DNA of 13,282 nt, taken from NCBI GenBank assembly GCA_910579495.1, contig CAJTVD010000007.1, positions 1 to 13,282 of the forward strand, written 5' to 3'. Of this stretch, positions 6,369-13,282 are shown one piece after another; the first letter of the stretch is position 1; each line of letters starts with the position of its first letter. Made by a program: the position numbers and the translations under genes. This stretch comes from an uncultured Lachnospiraceae bacterium. Lineage in GTDB: Bacteria; Bacillota; Clostridia; Lachnospirales; Lachnospiraceae. Below the pieces are notes generated by a model that did not search any database, had not been told where the DNA came from, and was given only the letters and a program-made list of their open reading frames with translations.

Positions 6369-7358
6369 CTACTCACGCATAATGTATACGTTCCCGCTTC
6401 CTGTCTGTGCCTGGAACCGCCCCACCGGCGCTTCCCCAACATCCCCTTCCGCAGTGTTTCCGCTGTTGTTATAGGAAAGCTGCTGGCCGAAATCCGTTTT
6501 AATAAAACCGCTGCCGGTTTTGATTTCAAAATGTAACTGTATTTTTCCCGCCAGCTCCACTTTGATATTCCCACTGTCCGTCTGTAATGCCAGGTCCCCG
6601 GTAATTTTTCCTTCCTCCACTTTAATATTCCCGCTTCCGGCTTCCATCCTGCCATTTCCCGTAAATTCCTCCAGGGTAATGTTCCCGCTTCCTGTTTTCG
6701 CATCCAGTGTGCCTTCTACCTTCTCACCAGTAATATTCCCACTGCCGGTTTTGGCCGTCACATTTCCCCTGATATCTTCCACCTTAACATTTCCGCTTCC
6801 TGACCGGAAGGATAGTTCCCCTGCATCCCCATAACGCCATTTCACATTTCCGCTTTTTGCCGTTACCATCAGCCTGCCCTCCGGCTCCAGATAGCCTGCC
6901 TCGGAAGTGATATTGCCGCTTCCTGTTTCCACGGCCAACTCCTTCAATCCTTTTTCCGGAAGATAAACTTCAATTCTCTCCCCGAAGCCAAAGCCTAGCA
7001 CAATAACGGTATTGGTATCCCCCCCTGTGACAGTAACCTTTCCATCCTCTCCATATCCCACCTGTGCCAGGGACTGTGGGCCTCTGCTAATCAGGTACTC
7101 TTTAATCACTATCTTCTCATCCTTTGCAGGATAAATGATAATATTTTTATGTTTATATTTTATCTCCAGGCTCTTTGTCTTTTCCAATGGAAGCTCTATG
7201 GTATTTTGAAGCTCCGCCCTGCCTCCCAGGGAAATTTCTACAGATCCCCAGGGCCGCCCGTCCTGTGATGCCTTTTTTATACTCATAATACATATCCCTC
7301 CTAACGCCAGCAGCATAGCCGCCGCTGCCAGCTTTTTTGCTGTTTTCTTTTCCATCAT
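6369..7358 (-). CDS. DUF4097 family membrane-anchored beta-repeat protein
   Basis: A 329-residue protein with a basic N-terminus and one hydrophobic segment at about 9-27, so it is probably anchored with the rest outside the membrane. From about 140 it carries nine copies of an SGN-centred repeat (for example TGSGNI, KSGNVK, GSGNVKVE, DSGNIKVE, ending TGSGNVYI) every 17-22 residues. This is the beta-helix-like DUF4097 pattern seen in LiaG-type envelope-stress proteins. One repeat reads SGF instead of SGN. No enzymatic motif is visible. Its ATG overlaps the stop of the upstream regulator as ATGA, so the two are translationally coupled. A function in sensing or protecting the envelope is inference. 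Confidence 0.85.
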   Translation of the reverse strand: MMEKKTAKKLAAAAMLLALGGICIMSIKKASQDGRPWGSVEISLGGRAELQNTIELPLEKTKSLEIKYKHKNIIIYPAKDEKIVIKEYLISRGPQSLAQVGYGEDGKVTVTGGDTNTVIVLGFGFGERIEVYLPEKGLKELAVETGSGNITSEAGYLEPEGRLMVTAKSGNVKWRYGDAGELSFRSGSGNVKVEDIRGNVTAKTGSGNITGEKVEGTLDAKTGSGNITLEEFTGNGRMEAGSGNIKVEEGKITGDLALQTDSGNIKVELAGKIQLHFEIKTGSGFIKTDFGQQLSYNNSGNTAEGDVGEAPVGRFQAQTGSGNVYIMRE

Positions 7359-8089
7359 CTGCCCTGCCCATCTTTCCGCCCCTGCTTATAAGCCCTGCGC
7401 CTGGCTCTGTCCTTTAGCCAGGAGACCGTGGGATAATACAAAGGGATGGTGAGAAAAATGATCCATCCCGGATGCCAGGCATCAAAGAAAATCCCCAGGG
7501 AAAGATATATTGCCGCTACCAGCACCGGATAGGAAAAGCAGTATGCATTGCCAGTCTCAATGGCAACCGCCAGGGAATACCCTATGGGGATCAGCAGAAA
7601 CATCAGCCACCCGGGATGCCAAGCGTTAAAAACAAACCCGATAAACAGATAGCAAATGATAATGGCCGCAGCCATAGGGTAATAACGCCCCTCATTTTGG
7701 CCATCCTGCTCCTGTATGCCATTCTCCCAAATTTCTTGGCGGTTCCCCTCCTCCTGCCCACAGCCTTCTTCCGGCTCCCTGGAATCTCCCGGGAGGGAAA
7801 AACCACTGGCATCCGCCTCATCCGCCCAGACAGCCCCTTCCCCCTGGGACGGGGCCTGTACCTCCCCTCCCGGCTCCGGGATTTCATCCTCTGTAAGCAA
7901 AAGCTCATCCAGGGAAACCTTGTACAGCCGCGCCAGCAGGATCAGATTATCTGTATCCGGGGATGCCTCTGCCCTCTCCCATTTACTTACCGCCTGCCTG
8001 CTGATGCCAAGCCTTTCGGCAAGCGCCTCCTGGGACAGATGATTACGCTTCCGTAAATTCACAAGCCGGTTTGCAATCTCAATATTCAT
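7355..8089 (-). CDS. XRE-family regulator with C-terminal four-helix membrane domain
   Basis: A 244-residue protein. Residues 8-62 are a Cro/C1-type helix-turn-helix (LRKRNHLSQEALAERLGIS, RQAVSKWERAEASPDTDNL). Residues 66-134 are a strongly acidic, probably flexible linker. About 139-222 holds four membrane segments, followed by a basic tail (KDRARRRAYKQGRK). The membrane part contains two copies of FxAWHPGWxxFLxIP (154-168 and 202-216). The ATG at 8087-8089 is chosen because GGGAG at 8095-8099 lies five bases upstream; an ATG four codons earlier overlaps that site. It is the first gene of the operon with DUF4097. A perfect inverted repeat just before its ribosome site suggests self-regulation. 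Membrane tethering suggests it senses an envelope state; the signal is unknown. Confidence 0.88.
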   Translation of the reverse strand: MNIEIANRLVNLRKRNHLSQEALAERLGISRQAVSKWERAEASPDTDNLILLARLYKVSLDELLLTEDEIPEPGGEVQAPSQGEGAVWADEADASGFSLPGDSREPEEGCGQEEGNRQEIWENGIQEQDGQNEGRYYPMAAAIIICYLFIGFVFNAWHPGWLMFLLIPIGYSLAVAIETGNAYCFSYPVLVAAIYLSLGIFFDAWHPGWIIFLTIPLYYPTVSWLKDRARRRAYKQGRKDGQGR

Positions 8090-8103
8090 CTTTACTCCCA
8101 TCT

Positions 8104-8119
8104 GTCCGCATTTGCGGAC
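8104..8119. promoter_or_regulatory. Inverted repeat GTCCGCA-TT-TGCGGAC, candidate operator of the XRE regulator
   Basis: Perfect 7-bp arms at 8104-8110 and 8113-8119, separated by TT. It lies 14 bp before the regulator start and directly upstream of its GGGAG site. The size and symmetry fit a dimeric Cro/C1-type operator. An RNA hairpin is unlikely with a two-base loop. No second copy is seen in the window. Confidence 0.45.
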
Positions 8120-8326
8120 GCTGAAACCCGGGAGGCTGGAAGCACTTTTCTTTCTTAAACCTCAATAACCTCAATCCAAACCTCCACCTCCCGCTTACTT
8201 GCTGCCACAGGAAAATTATATGCTTATTTGCCTTTGCCCGGCCACCAACTCTGGTTTGAACCGCCGCAACTATTGGTTGCGGGCCCCATAAACACGCCAT
8301 TTTCCCCTGGCACAGCCAAAAGCACT
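8120..8326. other. Gene-free gap with tandem repeats and a hairpin
   Basis: No believable gene is present. AACCTCAAT occurs twice in tandem (8158-8166, 8167-8175), followed by AAACCTC (8178-8184) and ACCTC (8186-8190). On the regulator's strand this is repeated GAGGTT. CCGCAAC (8264-8270) and GTTGCGG (8276-8282) form a 7-bp hairpin with a five-base loop downstream of the 845-aa gene, but no U-tract follows on the minus strand, so it is a poor terminator. A TATAAT on the minus strand (8215-8220) has no recognisable -35 partner. Confidence 0.5.
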
Positions 8327-10864
8327 TTAATCCCGGTTTCTGATATAGGTTAAAAAGCAGTTGCCGTTTTGCTCAAACCACTCTCTGGAATCGTTCATCC
8401 CCATCTTATAGACGGTACCTGTTTCCGGATTCATTATCACTGTATTTTTTTCGTTAAAGCCCACCAGCAGGACCGCCGAGCCGTCCCTGAGCAGTGCCAG
8501 CACAGGGATATCCTGGTTTACATAATACAGCACCGCATCCAGCGTACACCCGGTTAAGTCCAGCACCTCCACATCCGGGAGGCTGTCCTTTAAGATTGAG
8601 AGGACAGACCCGCCCCGCTCCAGCAGGTACTTTGAATTTCTCACCACGCCCTCATAGGCAAGCAGGGAATCCAGGCATACTGCCAGGGAACTTCTGTCCT
8701 CCGACATCATTTCCCCGTGAATGGCCATAATCTGGTTGGAAAGGCTGCGGTTCCCCTTCTGCCACACGTAATACCCTTCCTTATTTATCACCACGCCTGA
8801 AATCTCATCTGCATGGTTTACCGCGCTTTTTTCATTGGTATAAGTGTTCTCTATCCCATACTTCCCATAAACATAGTACCGGCGCCCATCCTCCTGTTCA
8901 TATTGGGAGATGCGGACCTCCCTCCCCTCCTCCACAAACACCTCCCTGGGCGTCTGGTGGATCAGGGTGTCAGCGCTTATGGACGCTTTCAGGGCAATCT
9001 GTGTAAGCTTCTCATATTTTTCCGTAACTGCCGTCTCAATGGTATTGCGCTTTACCACTTCCTTCTCCGCATTCATGATCTGGTCGTCCTTAATGGGCAC
9101 ATAGCCGCCCTCCTCCCCTTTTTCCACCCTGGAGAGGATGATCTGGTTCCCGGTAACTTTTCCCGCCGTCACATAAACATTCTCCTCCCGGTACTCCATC
9201 AGCACGCCCTCCGTCTCATTTTCAATGCGGAGGCAGTACATCGGGAAAACCGTGTTGCCTGCACTGTCAGTTACAATATCCTCCTCCCTGGCAATGCCGT
9301 AAATCATATCCTCCTCCATAAAGCCGATGGGAGAGAGGATCTCGCCTGCTGCCGCCTTAATGCTTTTTTGCTTTCCGGTAGTCATATTCATCAGCACCAG
9401 CTCCTGCCCATCATAAAGGCTCCCTTCCTTCTGCCACACCGCCATTTTATTACTTTCAGAAACCTTATAGCGGCCCTCCGCCAGGTTTTCCACCACCACA
9501 TTGCAGGTATGGTTCATTATATGGATGCCGTAAATCGTATCCTTCCATTTCAGGTAAAGCATACTGTTTTTATTAATATAAGAAAGCTGCCCCACTTCCT
9601 CTTTAAGGAGCGCCTGGGATTCATTGCAGGGAATATATACCATTTCCTCCACAGTATTTACCGAACTGTCGTAGTAATAGACGGAAATGCCCACCGCCCC
9701 CTCATGGCGTCCCCTGTTCATATAGCCATATACAAGGAAAATCACGTTGCCCCCCTCATCCACATGGAGCAGCTTCATCTCATGGCCCTGATACAGGGTT
9801 CTTTTATCCAGGTTCCCCTTATTATAAAAGGAAAACAAAAGGGCCATCTTATTTTCCGCAAAGTTATAGCAAAACAGCCTGTTCCCTGTGATAAAGGCAA
9901 GGTTATTGCCCCCGTCGCTTTCCAAAAGGGGAATATCCCTGCTGGTGATCCCCAGCATGATTTTATTATTGGCATACACATTGCCCTTTGGGTCAAATAT
10001 CTGGTCCATGGCCCTCTCAAAATCCAGCAGGTACATCCGGTCTGACGTATGGCGCACCCGGTAAAACTCCTTTACCATGTAATAGTTCTTCCCCCTGCCC
10101 TCGGGCACAGAAACATAATAATCCAGCACAAAGCTCCCTAGCTGGGGCCCCAGCTCCCTGATGGTGAAATTCACAGGCCCCTCCCTGGTAACCGCAAGCT
10201 CCCCCCAGGTCATCTGCTGGAAGCTGCTGTGGATATCCACCCTGCCAAAGGTGGTGTTGTCCCCCTCGGCGCTGGACTCCATATACTTGGTAAGGGACGT
10301 TGCTTCCTCCTTGTCAAAAGTTTTGCCGGAAAAATCCCACACAAAGGCAAGCTTCTCATCCACAAAATACTCTTCCGTACTGACCACCCTGGTATAATAC
10401 CTTACCTGGCTTCCCCCCTCTAAGGTGAGCAGGATCACCAGGGCATACTCCTGGTTCGCCTCTATCAGGTCCTTTAGGGCGAAGGTTATTGTGGCCTCCT
10501 CCCCGGAAGGCTTAAAATTCTCCAGCTGGGTACTTTCCACCAGCCGCCCCCCGTCCGGGCTCCTCACCTCAAAAGCCACTCCCTGCACCATTGTCCCATA
10601 TGGCTGGATATCCAGCGTGATCTTCCTCCCCGGTGCAAGGGGAGTAATGCTCTCCCGCATCTGGCTTAACTCCATGGCCTCCTTATAGCCATGCATCTCA
10701 TTCAAATGAAACCCGCCGTAATTCACCGAGATTACAGGATAAACAGCCTTCCCCATCTCCGTGGTCATATCCGTATTCCCCTGGTTCATCATGCGGCTTA
10801 CAATCAATATGGTCATAAAGAACACTGTAGCTACGATGGCTCCCTTTATGATCGTCTTTTTCAT
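8327..10864 (-). CDS. Large membrane-anchored surface protein with degenerate C39-peptidase-like domain
   Basis: An 845-residue protein with one N-terminal membrane segment (about 5-23) and the remainder predicted outside. About 60-170 looks like a beta-sandwich (ITLDIQPYGTMVQGVAFEVRS; YALVILLTLEGG). About 290-610 has repeated short beta-strand blades (NLAFITGNRLFCYNF; NKMAVWQKEGSLYDG; MIYGIAREED), propeller-like. The last ~135 residues follow the C39-like peptidase pattern: an SSLAVCLDSLLAYEG helix, PVLALLRDGSAVLLVGF, then VIMNPETG. In active C39 peptidases these last two motifs carry His and Asp; here they read Ser796 and Asn812. Cys730 lies near, but not clearly at, the nucleophile position. 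The second ATG (10862-10864) is chosen because GGGAGG (10871-10876) is six bases upstream; the first ATG touches it. It lies 19 bp after the methyltransferase gene, so the two are probably co-transcribed. I do not recognise a named family for the whole protein. Confidence 0.75.
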   Translation of the reverse strand: MKKTIIKGAIVATVFFMTILIVSRMMNQGNTDMTTEMGKAVYPVISVNYGGFHLNEMHGYKEAMELSQMRESITPLAPGRKITLDIQPYGTMVQGVAFEVRSPDGGRLVESTQLENFKPSGEEATITFALKDLIEANQEYALVILLTLEGGSQVRYYTRVVSTEEYFVDEKLAFVWDFSGKTFDKEEATSLTKYMESSAEGDNTTFGRVDIHSSFQQMTWGELAVTREGPVNFTIRELGPQLGSFVLDYYVSVPEGRGKNYYMVKEFYRVRHTSDRMYLLDFERAMDQIFDPKGNVYANNKIMLGITSRDIPLLESDGGNNLAFITGNRLFCYNFAENKMALLFSFYNKGNLDKRTLYQGHEMKLLHVDEGGNVIFLVYGYMNRGRHEGAVGISVYYYDSSVNTVEEMVYIPCNESQALLKEEVGQLSYINKNSMLYLKWKDTIYGIHIMNHTCNVVVENLAEGRYKVSESNKMAVWQKEGSLYDGQELVLMNMTTGKQKSIKAAAGEILSPIGFMEEDMIYGIAREEDIVTDSAGNTVFPMYCLRIENETEGVLMEYREENVYVTAGKVTGNQIILSRVEKGEEGGYVPIKDDQIMNAEKEVVKRNTIETAVTEKYEKLTQIALKASISADTLIHQTPREVFVEEGREVRISQYEQEDGRRYYVYGKYGIENTYTNEKSAVNHADEISGVVINKEGYYVWQKGNRSLSNQIMAIHGEMMSEDRSSLAVCLDSLLAYEGVVRNSKYLLERGGSVLSILKDSLPDVEVLDLTGCTLDAVLYYVNQDIPVLALLRDGSAVLLVGFNEKNTVIMNPETGTVYKMGMNDSREWFEQNGNCFLTYIRNRD

Positions 10865-10883
10865 AATCATCCTCCCTGCCGCC

Positions 10884-12053
10884 CTATTTCCCCATAGCTC
10901 CCCGCTCCTCCATCAGTTTCTGCAGCGTAGTCCTTACCTGTAATGCCTCCGCCATCCTTCCTGTCTTCTCCCCGCTTTTCCCATTATTTGCCTTTCCCTT
11001 CTTCACCGCCCGTATGAGAAGGTTTTTCGGGGTATGCTCCATATCAATAAATTCCAGTATCTGGGCCTCATAGCCCGCCTCCTCCAGCAGGTTGGCGCGG
11101 ATCCCGTCAGTGACCAGGGCCGCTATCCGCTCCTTCAGGATCCCATATTTCAAAACCGGCGATAACAGCTCATTTTCGATCTGCCCGTTTACCTCATGCT
11201 GGCAGCAGGGAACTGCGAAGATCACCTCCGCCCCCCAGTCCACTGCCTTTTTCAGGGCAAAATCTGTGGCCGTGTCACAGGCGTGGAGGCTGACCACCAT
11301 ATCCACCCTGCCCGCCTGCTGGAAATCCTTAATATCCCCCTGGTAAAAATCAAGGTCTTCATACCCATACTTTTTCCCAAGCCTCCTGCACCTTTCAATC
11401 ACATCCCCTTTCAGGTCAAGGCCGGTAATGTGCACATCCATGCCCTTTAATTCATGGAGATAATAATACAGGGCAAAGGTCAGGTAAGATTTCCCGCACC
11501 CAAAATCAATAATATGGACCTTCTCCTCCTTATACAGTGTAGGCAGAATATCCTCCACAAATTCCAGATAACGGTTAATCTGCCGGAATTTATCATACCG
11601 GGCATGGATAATCTTCCCCTCCTGGGTCTGTACCCCCAAATCCACCAGAAAAGGAACCGCCCTTCCTTCCTCCAGCAGGTACTTTTTTGCCCTGTTGTGG
11701 GACATATCCGGCAACCCCCCGGCCTGCTCCCCCTTTTTCTTCTGCCGCTTTATCATCATATTTCCCCTTTTGCCCACAAGTACATGGAGCCGCTCCTCCA
11801 CGCTCTCCCCTGTAAGCTGTTTAAACTCTTCCATATAAGAAAGCACTGCTTCTGCCGCTTCCTCCCTGGTATAGTTCTTATGAAAAACCTGTGCCCCTTT
11901 TGAGAGGGTCTCCTGAAAACACACCTCCCCCTTTACCATCACCGGGCGTATTTTTATCTTAAATGCCCCTTCCTTCTTCCTGGGGCCGCTGATCACAATC
12001 TGATACAGCCTGTCCGACAAAAATCCAGACAATGCTTCCCTCAGTCCTTCCAT
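10884..12053 (-). CDS. SAM-dependent methyltransferase, METTL25-like (Methyltransf_32)
   Basis: A 389-residue protein. Residues 1-120 form an N-terminal domain with a basic stretch (KRQKKKGEQ). It is followed by YDKFRQINRYLEFVEDILP and a Rossmann methyltransferase core. The core has motif I IDFGCGKSYLTF (182-193), the acidic SAM-ribose end GLDLK (211-215), SLHACDTATDFAL (255-267) and the Cys/His motif VPCCQHE (281-287). This motif set matches the Methyltransf_32 family, which includes METTL25 and RRNAD1-like proteins. The bacterial substrate is not known to me. The ATG at 12051-12053 is preferred, with GAGG six bases upstream. The frame extends upstream to a GTG at 12122, but that start has no ribosome site. 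The gene downstream starts 19 bp after its stop. Confidence 0.85.
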   Translation of the reverse strand: MEGLREALSGFLSDRLYQIVISGPRKKEGAFKIKIRPVMVKGEVCFQETLSKGAQVFHKNYTREEAAEAVLSYMEEFKQLTGESVEERLHVLVGKRGNMMIKRQKKKGEQAGGLPDMSHNRAKKYLLEEGRAVPFLVDLGVQTQEGKIIHARYDKFRQINRYLEFVEDILPTLYKEEKVHIIDFGCGKSYLTFALYYYLHELKGMDVHITGLDLKGDVIERCRRLGKKYGYEDLDFYQGDIKDFQQAGRVDMVVSLHACDTATDFALKKAVDWGAEVIFAVPCCQHEVNGQIENELLSPVLKYGILKERIAALVTDGIRANLLEEAGYEAQILEFIDMEHTPKNLLIRAVKKGKANNGKSGEKTGRMAEALQVRTTLQKLMEERGAMGK

Positions 12054-12226
12054 TCCTGTCCTCGCAATCCGCGCAGGGTTACACCAGTAATTCTCTGGCC
12101 CGGCGCACAAAAATATAGCCACAACTTTTTGTCATGACTATATTTTACTTACTAACCAGCCAAACCACAACCAAAATTTTGCCCATGGGCTGTAAATTTC
12201 CAAATATTGACGGGTATCCCCTGGCC
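12054..12226 (-). promoter_or_regulatory. Intergenic region with a weak promoter for the methyltransferase pair
   Basis: On the minus strand TTGTGG and TAAAAT occur 17 bp apart (approximately 12140-12170), in a Gly-Thr-like run of GGTT repeats. The match is moderate and overlapping alternatives such as TATAGT exist. No terminator with a U-tract was found after the upstream gene. Confidence 0.3.
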
Positions 12227-12616
12227 TTAGAACCTGAGGATCCCTCTTTTCATATCGTGCCTTCGCTTATAAATCTCATAGCACAGCAGGATCTGCACCA
12301 GGTCACCCAGCCATTCCCACTTCTCCGGCGGGCTTTCCACTTCCTTCTGTTCCTTTTCTTCCTCTCTCTTAATCCGGTCTGATATATCCCTGGATAACCT
12401 GTAAATCTGCCACTTATCCGGGTACTCATCATAAATCATGCTGCCCTCATAGTCCAGCTTATCCAGAATGCCGCTGATCATTTTCTGGTACTTCTTTGCC
12501 TGCATGGGATACATCTGCTGCAAATATTCCAGGTCCCTCATAATAGCATCCTCCTCCTGATAATACATCGGAAGAGGGTAAGTCATATAAAAGGGCAATA
12601 CTTTGCGCTCATACAT
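12227..12616 (-). CDS. Small conserved hypothetical protein with YEGSMIYDEYPD motif
   Basis: A 129-residue protein I cannot name. The N-terminus is Tyr/Met/Pro-rich (YMTYPLPMYYQEEDAIMRD). The middle is helical, with YLQQMYPMQAKKYQKMI and the distinctive YEGSMIYDEYPD at 56-67. It is followed by charged helix (DRIKREEEKEQKE) and WEWLGDLVQILLCYEIYKRR, an amphipathic helix that may touch a membrane or partner. From memory, similar short clostridial proteins with this motif exist without an assigned function; this is not verified. The ATG at 12614-12616 has AGGAAG eight bases upstream. It follows the DUF4129 gene by 48 bp in the same direction and is probably in the same operon. Confidence 0.75.
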   Translation of the reverse strand: MYERKVLPFYMTYPLPMYYQEEDAIMRDLEYLQQMYPMQAKKYQKMISGILDKLDYEGSMIYDEYPDKWQIYRLSRDISDRIKREEEKEQKEVESPPEKWEWLGDLVQILLCYEIYKRRHDMKRGILRF

Positions 12617-12664
12617 AGGAATTACTTCCTTACCTCTTTACTGCTATCATATGCCCCACTTTCC

Positions 12665-13282
12665 CTATCTGTGAAGCCCATCCGCCAGCTTTCTCGCCTT
12701 TTTTACATCTTCTCCGCCGCACAGCCCCCTGCCGTAACGGGCCTTCTCATATAGCCTTGCAAACTCCTGCGCTAAATCCCCCTCTTCCGGGAACAGCGCC
12801 GCGCAGCACTCCCGGGGCGTGGCCTTTGTTGCCAGGACCGCCCACTCTTCCTCCTTCAGGGATGCCCTTTCCTTCTCCAGCACCTTCCGGTAAATCCGCC
12901 GGATCCTCTCTTCCGGGGAAAGGGCCTTCCCCATGCGCTCCCAAAGGCTGCCCTCCGGCTTTTCCTTCTGCTTCCTTTTCCCCCGTTCCAGGTTCTCCAC
13001 CTTATCTTCAAAGGCACCCTCCTCCTTGGCCGGGCTTTTCCCCTTCCTGGAAAAAATCTCCCGGATCAGCCGTACAGCCGCCAGGAGCGCAGTTACAGCC
13101 AGGGCAATCAGGGCCGCTGCCACTAAGGCCTCAAAAAGGATTTCAAAAATCTGTGCCAGGAGGGAAGGTTCCCCTGGCTCCATCAGTTCGCCAAAACCCT
13201 CTCCCGCAGCCCCTGCCGCCTCTTCAAATACAGGCTCTTTTTCCCCGGCGCCCGGAAGCATGGAAAACAGGAAACGGAAAAC
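12665..13282 (-). CDS. DUF4129-type membrane protein, 5' end outside window
   Basis: The open frame runs from the stop at 12665 to the window edge without interruption. An internal ATG at 13259-13261 has no ribosome site, and the residues before it (VFRFLFS) look like the end of a membrane helix, so the gene almost certainly starts beyond the window. Visible are an acidic extracellular-type stretch, one strong membrane segment (ALVAAALIALAVTALLAAVRLI), a basic linker and a C-terminal soluble domain. That domain reads EERIRRIYRKVLEKERA, TPRECCAALF, EFARLYEKARYG and ends in a short helix, as in DUF4129. Such proteins often sit with MoxR ATPase, DUF58 and transglutaminase genes; those would lie to the right, outside the window. 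Confidence 0.75.
   Translation of the reverse strand, partial: VFRFLFSMLPGAGEKEPVFEEAAGAAGEGFGELMEPGEPSLLAQIFEILFEALVAAALIALAVTALLAAVRLIREIFSRKGKSPAKEEGAFEDKVENLERGKRKQKEKPEGSLWERMGKALSPEERIRRIYRKVLEKERASLKEEEWAVLATKATPRECCAALFPEEGDLAQEFARLYEKARYGRGLCGGEDVKKARKLADGLHR

Noticed and set aside
6200..6703. 167-residue minus-strand frame running through the palindrome into the DUF4097 gene
   Set aside because: It overlaps the DUF4097 repeats in another frame and crosses the 122-bp palindrome; there is no start signal.
8264..8282. CCGCAAC hairpin as terminator of the 845-aa gene
   Set aside because: The stem is good, but the downstream minus-strand sequence has no U-tract.
8079..8300. 73-residue minus-strand frame in the gap upstream of the XRE regulator
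   Set aside because: There is no ribosome site and no recognisable pattern, and it overlaps the regulator start and the inverted repeat.
8813..10045. 410-residue plus-strand open frame opposite the large surface protein
   Set aside because: It is antisense to a well-supported minus-strand gene with a good ribosome site. Its His/Leu/Ile-rich sequence is typical of a shadow frame.

Overview
The window reads as chromosome of a spore-forming, low-to-mid GC Firmicute, most likely a Lachnospiraceae-type clostridium. The evidence is a SpoIIID sporulation regulator preceded by a near-consensus sigma-E promoter, strong AGGAG/GGGAGG ribosome binding sites, an ECF-type QueT transporter with a long structured leader, and protein styles (XRE regulator with membrane tail, DUF4097, DUF4129, C39-like domains) typical of that family. 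Nothing here names the species.

Layout. Bases 1-354 are AT-rich and look different from the rest. They hold the 3' end of an unrecognised Lys-rich CDS, a good hairpin terminator, and short direct and inverted repeats that abut the 3' end of guaA. The 3' end of guaA is a known integration site for genomic islands, so this is probably the edge of an integrated element. guaA (GMP synthase), a MATE efflux pump and spoIIID then follow on the minus strand. Next is a HerA-like/DUF853 ATPase with a long coiled-coil tail, also on the minus strand. The ATPase is divergent from queT (plus strand), whose ~100-nt leader can adopt mutually exclusive hairpins and is probably a preQ1-type riboswitch.

queT converges on a two-gene minus-strand operon: an XRE regulator with four membrane segments, then a DUF4097 repeat protein overlapping it by ATGA. 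The space between the queT and DUF4097 stop codons is almost completely filled by a 122-bp nested palindrome. Upstream of the regulator is a 225-bp gap with a perfect 7-bp-arm inverted repeat and short tandem repeats. Next comes a second minus-strand pair: a METTL25-like/Methyltransf_32 methyltransferase followed 19 bp later by an 845-aa membrane-anchored extracellular protein. That protein ends in a C39-peptidase-like domain whose catalytic His and Asp positions appear replaced by Ser and Asn. The right edge carries a small conserved hypothetical protein and the C-terminal part of a DUF4129 membrane protein, cut by the window end.

Most of the region is housekeeping (GMP synthesis, queuosine precursor uptake, drug efflux, sporulation control). 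The points most worth following up are the degenerate C39-like surface protein paired with a methyltransferase, the 122-bp palindrome, the switch-like queT leader, the membrane-tethered XRE/DUF4097 module and the candidate element junction at guaA. I saw no tRNA, rRNA, CRISPR array or insertion sequence.
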